Source: Halomonas caseinilytica (GTDB lineage: Bacteria > Pseudomonadota > Gammaproteobacteria > Pseudomonadales > Halomonadaceae). Taken from it: a stretch of 64,000 nt of DNA. The position numbers were made by a program, and so were the translations under genes. Shown here one piece after another: positions 8,337 through 16,839 of this stretch. The notes beneath the pieces were generated by a model. That model ran no database searches and was not told the DNA's origin. It saw nothing but the letters and a program-made list of their open reading frames with translations. Positions within the stretch are counted from its first letter, which is position 1; each line of letters starts with the position of its first letter. The stretch lies in contig NZ_BDEP01000002.1 of the NCBI RefSeq assembly GCF_001662305.1, positions 183,035 through 247,034 of the forward strand. The letters run 5' to 3'.

Positions 8337-9110
8337 TTACGTGAGGTGTTGCACCACGAACTGCGCCAGCAGTTCGCCTTCGTCGTTGTAGAGTTCCAGC
8401 CTGTCGGCCAGCACTCGATAAGACGTGGTTTCCTCCAGGGCCGCCAGGAAGCGCGACTCCACATTCGCCTCGTTCATGCAGGCCATGCGCGTGGTCGCCA
8501 GAGGACCGAAGCTCAATTGGTCATCTTCCAGCTGGTAACGGCCCGAAAGCTGGTTGCAGCCCGTGGCCCCGGCCACCCTTTGCTCTTCGGGATGCAGCAC
8601 CAGATGCGCCTCGCGCTGCCCTTGTGTCGTCTCGATGGGCTCGCCCCGCAACTCGGTAAGCCTCCAGTAGCTGTTCTCCAGCGTCTCGGTGACAAAGCCA
8701 TCGGTACGCTTCAGGGTATAGTTCAGGGAAGATTCGATCTCGTTGCCTTCAAGATCCAGGGCTTCCAGGGTGGCAGCATCCCGCACGCGCCACAGTCGAG
8801 CGCCCTCGTCGTCCGTCAGGGTGAGCGTCTTGCCGGCACCATCCAGCGACCACTCGCCCTTCTCGTGGAAACGGTTGGCCTCGTCACTGCCCAGATAGAC
8901 CGTCTCCAGGGTATAGACACCATCCTCGAACAGCGACAGATGATAGCGAATGCCGGGGCAGTCGGCGCATGGCAGCGTCCCCCGGAAACTGGCCGGCAAC
9001 TCGCCCAGCGCTGCCTCGGCCTTCTCGTTCCCCGAGCGCTCCACGGCAGCACAACCGACCAGAACTGCGGCAGCCAGCAGAAAATAGAAAAAAAGAAACA
9101 TCCGTTTCAT
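8337..9110 (-). CDS. Lipoprotein with NlpE-like and META domains
   Basis: A 257-residue envelope lipoprotein: a signal peptide with lipobox LVGC, then an NlpE N-terminal domain. That domain has the paired cysteines of LPCADCPG, followed by a strand pattern ending in TLTLTDDEGARLWRV. A META (HslJ-like) domain fills about residues 140-257, with SYWRLTELRG and ATGCNQLSGRY. NlpE-type proteins report outer-membrane or copper stress to the Cpx system, and META proteins are linked to stress tolerance and motility; joining both in one chain suggests an envelope stress sensor. The ATG at 9110 or one two codons upstream could be used. A terminator follows directly. Confidence 0.8.
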   Translation of the reverse strand: MKRMFLFFYFLLAAAVLVGCAAVERSGNEKAEAALGELPASFRGTLPCADCPGIRYHLSLFEDGVYTLETVYLGSDEANRFHEKGEWSLDGAGKTLTLTDDEGARLWRVRDAATLEALDLEGNEIESSLNYTLKRTDGFVTETLENSYWRLTELRGEPIETTQGQREAHLVLHPEEQRVAGATGCNQLSGRYQLEDDQLSFGPLATTRMACMNEANVESRFLAALEETTSYRVLADRLELYNDEGELLAQFVVQHLT

Positions 9111-9224
9111 GGTCAATCATCCTAGTAGTGACAAGACATGTTCCTTGGACAGCATCACGGGCAAAGGTTCGTGCCAACCGCACCTTCGCGGATCGACCGC
9201 CAGACGCTCACTCGGCGGTGACGC

Positions 9225-9665
9225 TCACTCGACGGTAATGGTGATGGACTCCGAATGCACCGCCGGATCGAAACTGATATGGCGATAGTCCATGAACAGC
9301 AATTGCAGGGTGTGCTCGCCCGGCGGGAGGTCGAGCGTGGTCTGGGTCTGACCGCCACCGAAGTGCAGTGTCTGATCAGTGGCAGGGAGCGGCGAGGCGA
9401 GATCCACGTCATCCAGCGGCTTGTCGATCAAGAGGTGATGATGGCCGGTATTCTCGACCTCGATGCCCGCCGGCGCGACGCCCATGCCCTCGAGCCCCAT
9501 GCGCACGGTCACGGGACTCGACACGGTGGCGCCATCCTGCGGCGAGATGAAATACACATTGGCATCTTCCGGTGGCGCCGCGGCCTCGACGTCGGCCATT
9601 GCCGGTGCAGCCAGCAAGGCACTGCCGAAAAATGCGGTAGCGAGCAGAGATATCACGCGCGACAT
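9225..9665 (-). CDS. DUF4399 periplasmic protein
   Basis: A 146-residue secreted protein with a cleavable signal peptide ending APAMA-DVEAA. The mature part has the DUF4399 pattern: VYFISPQDGATVSSPVTVRMGL, ENTGHHHLLID, LPPGEHTLQLLFMDYRH and a final strand. It is a small beta-sandwich. The paired histidines in TGHHHLLID look like metal ligands, but no function is established for the family. It is transcribed alone on the minus strand. Confidence 0.8.
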   Translation of the reverse strand: MSRVISLLATAFFGSALLAAPAMADVEAAAPPEDANVYFISPQDGATVSSPVTVRMGLEGMGVAPAGIEVENTGHHHLLIDKPLDDVDLASPLPATDQTLHFGGGQTQTTLDLPPGEHTLQLLFMDYRHISFDPAVHSESITITVE

Positions 9666-9796
9666 GACGAAACCTCCTCCTGTCGATCGAGCTCGTCATG
9701 CGCATCGATGCCGCACATGAACAGAGCACGAGTGTCTTCGGGGCAAATGCTTCAGAGCACTCCCAGTGTAGCAGTCTCCCTCAAATGAATAAGTCT

Positions 9797-10414
9797 TTAT
9801 TGATACACCCCCAGTCCCTCGCCTGCCAATTGCAAGGCGATGACGGCCATCATCACGCCAATGCCACCATCGATCAGGCGCCAGGCCAGAGGCCGTGACA
9901 ACCAGGACGACAGCAGGGCTCCCCCCCAGGCCAGCAAGCTGAACCATGCCACCGAGGCGCTACCGGCACCGACCACGAAGGCAACCGCACTTTCCTGCTG
10001 CGCTCCCACCGAAGGAATCAGCAGCAACGTGTCCAGGTAGACTTGGGGGTTGAGCACCGTAACCGCCAGGGTAGCCAGCAGCACATGGACCAGCCCGCGC
10101 CTCTCGGCCTCGGCACGCTCCAGCCCGTGGCGACCCGTGGCGGCGCGATACATCCCCTGCAACGCCAGCCAGGCCAGAAAAGCCACTCCCAGCCAGCGCA
10201 TTATCGCCAGGGCCTCGGGGACTGCCAGCAGAAGCCCGCTGACTCCGAACATGCCGGCGGTCACCAGCAACAGATCCGTGCTCATGCACAGCCCAGCCGA
10301 CCACCAGTGATACTCGCGGCGCACAGCCAACCCCAGGACATAAGCGTTCTGGGCACCGATGGCGATGATGATACCTCCGCTCACCAACAACCCGGTCAGA
10401 TAACTCTCTAACAT
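9797..10414 (-). CDS. argO: LysE/ArgO-family amino acid exporter
   Basis: A 205-residue inner-membrane exporter with about six helices. It has the LysE-family N-terminus GGIIIAIGAQNAYVLGLAVRRE and the internal motif VTVLNPQVYLDTLLLIPSVGA. It should export arginine or lysine. The ATG at 10414 has AAGGA eight bases upstream; an alternative ATG at 10420 lies too close to that site. It is divergent from an ArgP-type regulator, which is the classical argP-argO arrangement, so control by ArgP in response to basic amino acids is likely. Confidence 0.88.
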   Translation of the reverse strand: MLESYLTGLLVSGGIIIAIGAQNAYVLGLAVRREYHWWSAGLCMSTDLLLVTAGMFGVSGLLLAVPEALAIMRWLGVAFLAWLALQGMYRAATGRHGLERAEAERRGLVHVLLATLAVTVLNPQVYLDTLLLIPSVGAQQESAVAFVVGAGSASVAWFSLLAWGGALLSSWLSRPLAWRLIDGGIGVMMAVIALQLAGEGLGVYQ

Positions 10415-10511
10415 CGACATCGTCCTTCTCTGGCTTGCCATCACTCCGCCAGATTAACGACATGCTGTTATACTAAAAAATCATTCTGCTAATAACGCAT
10501 TAGTTTTGCTT

Positions 10512-11381
10512 ATGCTCGACTACAAACTGCTCGAAGCCCTGGCCACTGTTCTGGAAGTCGGCGGCTTCGAACGTGCCGGGGACGTGCTGGGGTTAACGCA
10601 GTCGGCAATTTCGCAACGCATCAAGGCTCTCGAGGTACGGCTCGGCCAGCCCGTGCTGGTGCGTCATCCACATCTGGCAGCGACCCCGGCCGGCCAACGT
10701 CTGCTCAATCACTATCAGCGGGTGTGCCTGCTGGAGCGCGAGCTGGGCCATGCCCTGCCAACTCTCGAGGTCGCCTCGCCACGCCTGAGAATCGCCGTGA
10801 ATGCCGACAGCCTGGTGACCTGGTGGGCATCGGCGGTCAGCGACTTCTGCCAGCGCGAGGACGTGCTGCTGGATCTGGTGATCGAGGACCAGGACGTGGG
10901 GCTCAAGCGACTACGAGATGGCGACGTGGCCGCCTGCCTGTGCGCCAGCGACCAGCCGATCGCCGGCGCACGCTGCGTACCGCTGGGCACGATGGCCTAC
11001 CACCCGATGGCCACGCCGCGCTATATCGCGCGATATTTCCCTGACGGCCCGACCGAAAGCGCCTTTCGCCGCGCGCCCGCCATCGTCTATGGCCCCCACG
11101 ATCAGTTGCAGCATCGTTTCCTCGCCCGGTTCGGCTATCACGGCCCCTTCCCCTACCATCTCTGCCCGGAATCGGAAGGCTTCGTGCGCCTGGCCAGTGC
11201 CGGGATGGGCTATGGCATGATGCCGATGATGCAGGTTCGAGAGCCGGTCGAGCGGGGCGAGTTGATCAGCCTCGCCCCCGGCCACGCCCTGGAGGTTCCC
11301 CTCTACTGGCACTTCTGGCGACACAGCGGCACACTCCTGGAGCGCCTGACGAGCACGCTGCGCGCGGTACATCTGACCTGA
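10512..11381 (+). CDS. argP: LysR-family regulator ArgP
   Basis: A 289-residue LysR-type regulator. The ArgP/IciA signature lies in the N-terminal helix-turn-helix: MLDYKLLEALATVLEVGGFERAG and QSAISQRIKALEVRLG. The C-terminal co-inducer domain follows (RIAVNADSLVTWW...). The ATG at 10512 is two codons after an in-frame TTG and gives the standard ArgP start. It is transcribed away from argO across a 97-bp AT-rich gap that includes TATACT at 10469-10474 and should hold the operator. ArgP activates argO when arginine is abundant and responds to lysine in the opposite sense. Confidence 0.9.
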   Translation: MLDYKLLEALATVLEVGGFERAGDVLGLTQSAISQRIKALEVRLGQPVLVRHPHLAATPAGQRLLNHYQRVCLLERELGHALPTLEVASPRLRIAVNADSLVTWWASAVSDFCQREDVLLDLVIEDQDVGLKRLRDGDVAACLCASDQPIAGARCVPLGTMAYHPMATPRYIARYFPDGPTESAFRRAPAIVYGPHDQLQHRFLARFGYHGPFPYHLCPESEGFVRLASAGMGYGMMPMMQVREPVERGELISLAPGHALEVPLYWHFWRHSGTLLERLTSTLRAVHLT

Positions 11382-11543
11382 GGCGGCTCGCCGCGAGGGC
11401 ATCATGCGCGATGCCACGGCAAAGCGCTTCGAGCAGGCCTTCACCATCCACCCCGCCCCTGACCACGACACACCGCCCCGTGACAGCCGACCGCATCCCG
11501 CCGACAATACCGGGCTGTGCCCTTCGCCCCACGAGGAGTCTTC

Positions 11544-12431
11544 ATGCCGCTCGCCGTCAGCCTCATCGCCCCGTCGTCTTACACCGCCCCCGAGGCCATC
11601 GATGCCGGCATTCGCGGCCTGGAGGCACTGGGCGCCGACGTCCACTACGATGAGCCGCTGCAGACACCGAAGCGCTACCTCGCCGGCAGCCGCGAACATC
11701 GCCTGGCCCAGCTGCACGCCGCCTTCGACGCTCCCGAGACCCAAGCGGTATGGGCAGTGCGCGGAGGCTACGGCGCCGCCCAACTGGTCGACGGCATCGA
11801 CTGGTCGCGACTCGCGCGTTCGAACAAGCCGCTGATCGGCTATTCCGATGTGACGGTGCTGCTCGATCACGGCCACCGCCACGGCGTGCCGGCCATCCAC
11901 GGCCCAGTGGCCAAGGCCGCCGTCGGCGTGCTCGAGGGCGAGGCCGACAAACGGGACATCGTGCGACGCCAGTTCGAGGAGACCCTGGCGCTGATTCAGG
12001 GGCCGACACCTCTCGACTACCCCCTAGCACCCTACGCGGATGCTCCTGCCACCCTGGAAGGGCCTGTCGTAGGCGGCAATCTTGCCACGCTCGCCAGCCT
12101 GATCGGCACCCCGGCGGGCTTTCGCCCCCCACCCGGTTCGCTGGTGATCCTCGAGGACGTGGGCGAGCCCTATTACCGCCTGGAACGTGCGCTGTGGCAG
12201 CTGGTGCACGGCGGAGCCCTGGACCGGGCCGCCGCGGTGTGCCTAGGCACCTTCGAGGGCTGCCGGCCCTATGGCGACACGCCGCTGGAAGCCATCGTCG
12301 CCGAGACCCTGACCCCGCTCGGGCTGCCGCTCTACACCGGCCTGCCGAGCGGCCACGGCCTGCACAACCGCCCCTGGCGCTATGGCGCCATCGGCCACAT
12401 CACCGACGAGCGCCTCATCATCGGGGGCTAG
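11544..12431 (+). CDS. LD-carboxypeptidase (S66 family, LdcA/MccF-like)
   Basis: A 295-residue cytoplasmic serine peptidase of family S66. The nucleophile serine lies in PLIGYSDVTVLL after the GG-Y-G motif VRGGYGAAQLVDGIDW. The later FLEDVGEP-type segment (VILEDVGEPYYRLER) and the closing GLPSGHG histidine complete the Ser-Glu-His triad. Such enzymes trim the terminal D-alanine from muropeptides during wall recycling; the MccF branch cleaves acyl-adenylate antibiotics instead. The start at 11544 has GAGGAG seven bases upstream. It follows argP on the same strand at 162 bp and is probably its own unit. Confidence 0.85.
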   Translation: MPLAVSLIAPSSYTAPEAIDAGIRGLEALGADVHYDEPLQTPKRYLAGSREHRLAQLHAAFDAPETQAVWAVRGGYGAAQLVDGIDWSRLARSNKPLIGYSDVTVLLDHGHRHGVPAIHGPVAKAAVGVLEGEADKRDIVRRQFEETLALIQGPTPLDYPLAPYADAPATLEGPVVGGNLATLASLIGTPAGFRPPPGSLVILEDVGEPYYRLERALWQLVHGGALDRAAAVCLGTFEGCRPYGDTPLEAIVAETLTPLGLPLYTGLPSGHGLHNRPWRYGAIGHITDERLIIGG

Positions 12432-12655
12432 CCCGTGCCCTACCAACTCAATACCACCAGAAAAATAGTATGCGAAAGTCTTTGACCTGAGCGAGACAGC
12501 GTGACACTGTGGCGTCAGTTGGTAAGCAAGCAGCATGGTTCCAGAAGCATTCGATCCTTTTCGACCGCCTGTAATTGTATTTCTTGTTGTACCCGCTACT
12601 GATCCTGGGTAATACCAGAAACTTTACAAGGCGCTTAGCGCGAGAGGATTTTCAA

Positions 12656-12862
12656 ATGACGACTGGTACCGTCAAGTGGTTCAACGATTCCAAGGGTTTC
12701 GGCTTCATTTCTCCTGCCGACGGCAGCGACGACGTGTTTGCCCACTTCTCCGAAATTCAGGCTGAAGGCTTCAAGTCCCTGCAGGAAGGTCAAAGCGTCT
12801 CCTTCGACGTGACCCAGGGCAAGAAAGGCCTTCAGGCCTCTAACATCAAGTCTCTCGGCTGA
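12656..12862 (+). CDS. Cold-shock protein, CspA family
   Basis: A 68-residue single-domain OB-fold RNA chaperone with both RNA-binding motifs, GFGFI (KGFGFISP) and VFAHF (DVFAHFSEI). It binds single-stranded RNA and DNA and melts structure at low temperature or during growth. The ATG has GAGAGGA upstream. The 224-bp gap before it is AT-rich, consistent with the long structured leader seen in csp genes. A strong terminator follows at 12906. Confidence 0.95.
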   Translation: MTTGTVKWFNDSKGFGFISPADGSDDVFAHFSEIQAEGFKSLQEGQSVSFDVTQGKKGLQASNIKSLG

Positions 12863-12905
12863 TCCCAAAGATCACGAGAGCACGCGAACCCTCGCGGTTC
12901 GTTGA

Positions 12906-12937
12906 ACGGGGCCCGCACATGCGGGCCCCGTTTCGTT
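12906..12937 (+). terminator. Intrinsic terminator after the cold-shock gene
   Basis: 11-bp arms ACGGGGCCCGC (12906-12916) and complement (12921-12931) around a 4-nt loop, followed by TTTCGTT. Confidence 0.85.
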
Positions 12938-13009
12938 GTGGCCGCGTGCCCGTTACACAGGCGCCGCCGGCCTCGGGCCCACGGCGCTCGCCAGGTCAGA
13001 TCCGGCGGA

Positions 13010-13879
13010 TCAAGAGTTTATAACGTCCTGCGTCTTGTGCTCGAAGTCGCTGGCGTCGTGGCGCTCGTGAAGCTGCAGCTCCGGCTCACCGAAGGTCCGG
13101 TTGACCATGCGCCCTCGCTGCACCGCCGGACGCGCATCGATCTCCTGTGCCCAGCGCACCACGTTCTCGTAGGTATGCACCTGCAGGAACTCGGCAGCAT
13201 CGTAGAGACGCCCCAGCACCAGCTGGCCGTACCAGGCCCAGTTGGCCATGTCGGCGATGCTGTACTCATCGCCGGCCAGGTAGCGGTTCTCCGCCAGATG
13301 GCGATCGAGCACATCGAGCTGGCGCTTGGTCTCCATGGCGTAACGGTCGATGGGGTACTCGAGCTTCACCGGCGCATAAGCGTAGAAGTGACCGAAACCG
13401 CCGCCCAGGAAGGGCGCGCTGCCCATCTGCCAGAACAGCCAGTTGAGTGCCTCGGTCCTCGCCATGGGGTCTTTGGGCAGGAAGTCGCCGAACTTTTCTG
13501 CCAGATAAAGCAGAATTGCGCCCGACTCGAAGACCCGGGTCGGCTGCTCGGTGCCGTGGTCCATCAGCGCCGGAATCTTGGAGTTCGGATTGACGTCGAC
13601 GAAGCCGCTGCCGAACTGATCACCGTCGCCGATCTTGATCAGCCAGGCATCATATTCCGCCCCCGCATGGCCTTTCGCCAGCAGTTCCTCGAACATCACC
13701 GTGACCTTGACGCCATTGGGCGTGGCCATCGAATAGAGCTGGAACGGATGCTCGCCGACCGGCAGCGTCTTGTCATGCGTAGGCCCGGCAATCGGGCGAT
13801 TGATGCTGGCGAACTGGCCGCCACTCTCCTGGCGCCAGGTCCAGACCTTCGGCGGGGTGTACTCGGTATCTTGGCTCAT
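13010..13879 (-). CDS. yghU: Glutathione S-transferase, YghU/Nu-class
   Basis: A 289-residue GST with the extended N-terminus of YghU (TPPKVWTW, then NRPIAGPTHDKTLPVGEHPFQLYS). A thioredoxin-like domain (TPNGVKVTVMFEELL, and FESGAILLYLAEKFG for glutathione contact) is followed by an all-helical domain. YghU-type enzymes bind two glutathiones and act mainly as disulfide-bond reductases or peroxidases. The start at 13879 has AGGAA upstream. It stands alone between the cold-shock terminator and the symporter gene. Confidence 0.9.
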   Translation of the reverse strand: MSQDTEYTPPKVWTWRQESGGQFASINRPIAGPTHDKTLPVGEHPFQLYSMATPNGVKVTVMFEELLAKGHAGAEYDAWLIKIGDGDQFGSGFVDVNPNSKIPALMDHGTEQPTRVFESGAILLYLAEKFGDFLPKDPMARTEALNWLFWQMGSAPFLGGGFGHFYAYAPVKLEYPIDRYAMETKRQLDVLDRHLAENRYLAGDEYSIADMANWAWYGQLVLGRLYDAAEFLQVHTYENVVRWAQEIDARPAVQRGRMVNRTFGEPELQLHERHDASDFEHKTQDVINS

Positions 13880-14076
13880 GGGAATTCCTGTACGAGTGCG
13901 TTGCGGGCGCGACGATGCACTCGCCATGCATCGCCGCTCACCTCTGACAGGGAAAAGATAGCCTGTTAAAGGTTACCTTTCGACCCCTCGCAACACGCCA
14001 CCGCCACTCGTCTGCTCCACGCTGAGTGTCAAGAGGCGGATCAGCGCCCATGGACCGAATGGATCGTGTCTGACCT

Positions 14077-15351
14077 TCAGGATTTGCAGGTCGCATCGGT
14101 CTCCGCGCTCTCCGACGTGCCGATGCGCTCGTTCTCGCTGCGACCGATCAGCGCGGTGCCAACCAGGTCACCCGTCACGTTTAGCGCCGTACAACCCATG
14201 CCGACCAAGGCATCGATGGCGGTGAGCAACGCCACGGCCTGGATGGGCAGGCCCACCTGGGAGAACACCGTGGCGATCATCACGATGCCGGCACCGGGCA
14301 CCCCGGCGGTACCCACCGAGATCAAGGTGCCGACCACCACGATCTGCAGCATGCTGGCAAGGTCCAGTGATGCGCCCGCCACATTGGCGGCAAACACCGC
14401 CGAGATGGCAATGCGGATCGCTGCCCCGTCCATGTTGAGTGTTGCCCCCAGCGGCAGACTGAAGCCATAGAGGGTCCGGGAAAGCCCCAGCCGACGCGCG
14501 GCCTCGAGGGTCAACGGCAGCGTACCGGAGCTGCTCTGAGTGGCAAAGGCCGTGGCCATGGGCGTGCGTGCCTCACGGAAGAAAGCACCCAACGGCACGC
14601 CGAAGCCCTTCAACAAACCGAGATAGACCAGCAAGTGAACGGCCAGCGCCACGTAGAGCACCACGACCATGTCACCGAGCGACAGCAGCGTGTCGATACC
14701 CCGCTCGGCCACGGTACCCGCCACGATGGCGAACACCCCGATCGGCACCACATGCAGGATGCCACTCATCACCTTGAGGGTCACAGCGTTGAGCGCCTCG
14801 ATCAGCCCCGCCAGTCGCTCGCCCAGCTCGCTGCGGCTATCGGACTGTCGCAGACGGGCCACGGCGAGGCCGAAGACCATGGCGGTGAAGATGATGCCAA
14901 GCAGGTCCTGCTCGGCGAAGGCCTCGATGATATTGGTCGGCACGATGCCGAGCACGACCGACAGGATGCCTGGGTTCTCGGGCACCGACACCGACTCGGC
15001 CCCCTCCAGCGACATCCCCTCGCCCGGCGACAACAGGGTCGCAACGCTCAGCCCGACAATGATCGCCAGCGCCGAGGTGGCCATGTAATAAAGGAACACC
15101 TTGCGACCGATGCGCCCCAGACTACCGGCTCGCCCCTGATTGATGCCGGCCATTAAGGTGAACAGCACGATCGGCAGGATGATGAACGTCAACAGCCGCA
15201 TCAGCAGCTCGCCCAGCGGCGCCAGCGCCTCGCCGACAGCCGGGCCACCTACCAGGCCGACCACGGCACCCAGAATCAGGGCAAGGGTGACCCGCAGTAT
15301 CAGCGACGTATCGCGATAGCCGCGCCACAAGGATGTCAAAGGCGTGGACAT
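14077..15351 (-). CDS. Dicarboxylate/amino acid:cation symporter (DAACS family)
   Basis: A 424-residue inner-membrane symporter of the GltP/DctA/SdcS type. Motifs: LLTFIILPIVLFTLMAGI, the serine-rich re-entrant loop ATQSSSGTLPLTLEAAR, GATLNMDGAA and NVTGDLVGTALIGR. Eight helices and two re-entrant loops are expected. It should take up glutamate, aspartate or C4-dicarboxylates with Na+ or H+; the sequence does not settle the substrate. No regulator is adjacent. Confidence 0.88.
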   Translation of the reverse strand: MSTPLTSLWRGYRDTSLILRVTLALILGAVVGLVGGPAVGEALAPLGELLMRLLTFIILPIVLFTLMAGINQGRAGSLGRIGRKVFLYYMATSALAIIVGLSVATLLSPGEGMSLEGAESVSVPENPGILSVVLGIVPTNIIEAFAEQDLLGIIFTAMVFGLAVARLRQSDSRSELGERLAGLIEALNAVTLKVMSGILHVVPIGVFAIVAGTVAERGIDTLLSLGDMVVVLYVALAVHLLVYLGLLKGFGVPLGAFFREARTPMATAFATQSSSGTLPLTLEAARRLGLSRTLYGFSLPLGATLNMDGAAIRIAISAVFAANVAGASLDLASMLQIVVVGTLISVGTAGVPGAGIVMIATVFSQVGLPIQAVALLTAIDALVGMGCTALNVTGDLVGTALIGRSENERIGTSESAETDATCKS

Positions 15352-15616
15352 GGGGGCTCCTCAGAAATGAACAGGCGCCGCGAACCATAGGCCCACGGCG
15401 CCTTTCGTGCAATGGGAGCACGCCTCGTCATGGAAATGATGGGGGCTGACTCTCCCCGAGCGGAAGGCCTGACAGACCCGGTAGAAACAAGGATGGCGGC
15501 TATAGCGCGGCACTCAGCATGCGCAGACGGCTCGTCGGTCCTGCCCTAGAGATCATCCCCTGCTAGCCGCGGGGAATCGTCGCCGCGAATGCCTCCGCCC
15601 CCTGCAATGAAGAGGA

Positions 15617-16825
15617 TCAGATAGCCCCAGTCCCTTCCTTGAGGCTACCTCCAATCCCCAGGAGCCAGCCTGGGCGGTCGCCCTCAAAAGTGCCGCCCGT
15701 CTCGATACTGCCCCAGAAGTTGGTGGGACCGAACCAGGAATTGTCATCAAGGCTCAGATCACCGGCCGTGGCGATACGACCATGGTCATTGTTCAAGTGA
15801 TGAACCGTCATGCTCATGTCATCAGTACTGGCAATCGTGCCATGGTTATTGTTGACATCCTGAGTCGTGATGATCTGCATCTTCGCGTCTGACTTGATGG
15901 TCCCCGTATTATTCAGGTTCCGGGCATGGACGATCTGATCGCCACCACTATGCACAAAGCCGTCCACGACCACATTGCCATAGGCATCAATATTCAAACC
16001 ATTGTTCGCCATGATATCGCCATCGACGTTCACACCAACGCCCACCTGGTTATCGGTCGACAGGATACGGATATTGTTGGCACGAATACCGCCCAATGCC
16101 GCAACGTCGATCGCGACGTCGGGGTGCACGGCACTGCTGCCTGCATCAATGGCAGCCGTGCCCGCGGACATGAAACCATGGCCCGCCAAGGCGGCAACGT
16201 TCTGGCCGGTGACGATGCCATCGATGAACAGTTGGTTGGCCGCCAGGGTCAAGGCGGATGTACCGGAGGCATCCAGCCCTTTTTCGCCCACCTCGAGGAT
16301 ACCGGAGACCGCGAAACCGTCCAGCGTATCCTGAGAAATACGCGATTCCCCCGCTACCAGAGTCGCTTGGTTCACATTGCTGAACGAGCAGCCGTTGCAG
16401 GAAACGCCATTGGGATTGGCGATAATGACGTGCGCATCCTGCCCTACCAATTCGACAGCCCCGTTCAGCGAAGAGCCCGCCGATCCCACTACCTCATTCA
16501 GGATGACGGAGGCGCTTCCCTTGGCGAGGTTGGCATTCCCGGCGATATCGCTACCCAACAGGCTAGACGCCCCTCCTGTAGAGGAGTTATTGAGAACGAC
16601 TCCGGAATGAGAAACATTGAAGTCCGTATATTTGTTGTGAGACAGCCCGTTCTTATCCGGCGTGGCGATGTTGATGACATCAACGCCGGAAGGCTGATGG
16701 GAAACGTCCACCCCGGCATTCGGGACAGTCGCAATGCCTCCCGCCAAGGCCGCCAGGGGAGTGACAAGAGACGATAGACCCGCGACAGCAGACCACGTAA
16801 AGCGAAATTTCTTTTTCATTAACAT
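15617..16825 (-). CDS. Short TpsA exoprotein 1 (filamentous haemagglutinin N-terminal domain)
   Basis: About 402 residues, secreted. A signal peptide (MKKKFRFTW...ALAGGI) leads into a full TPS domain: NGLSHNKYTDFNVSHSGVVLNNS, VILNEVVGS and ANPNGVSCNGCSF with the paired cysteines. A short beta-helix follows, ending in a terminal block WFGPTNFWGS...GDRPGW. Typical TpsA proteins run to thousands of residues; this one is little more than the secretion domain and has no repeat array, pretoxin motif or toxin tip. AGGAG precedes the ATG at 16825; an ATG at 16819 is equally placed. It overlaps the stop of the second TpsA gene and should be exported by the TpsB at 18065. Role inferred: a small adhesin or pilus-associated surface protein. 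Confidence 0.82.
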   Translation of the reverse strand: MLMKKKFRFTWSAVAGLSSLVTPLAALAGGIATVPNAGVDVSHQPSGVDVINIATPDKNGLSHNKYTDFNVSHSGVVLNNSSTGGASSLLGSDIAGNANLAKGSASVILNEVVGSAGSSLNGAVELVGQDAHVIIANPNGVSCNGCSFSNVNQATLVAGESRISQDTLDGFAVSGILEVGEKGLDASGTSALTLAANQLFIDGIVTGQNVAALAGHGFMSAGTAAIDAGSSAVHPDVAIDVAALGGIRANNIRILSTDNQVGVGVNVDGDIMANNGLNIDAYGNVVVDGFVHSGGDQIVHARNLNNTGTIKSDAKMQIITTQDVNNNHGTIASTDDMSMTVHHLNNDHGRIATAGDLSLDDNSWFGPTNFWGSIETGGTFEGDRPGWLLGIGGSLKEGTGAI

Positions 16826-16839
16826 TATGCTCCTAAACA

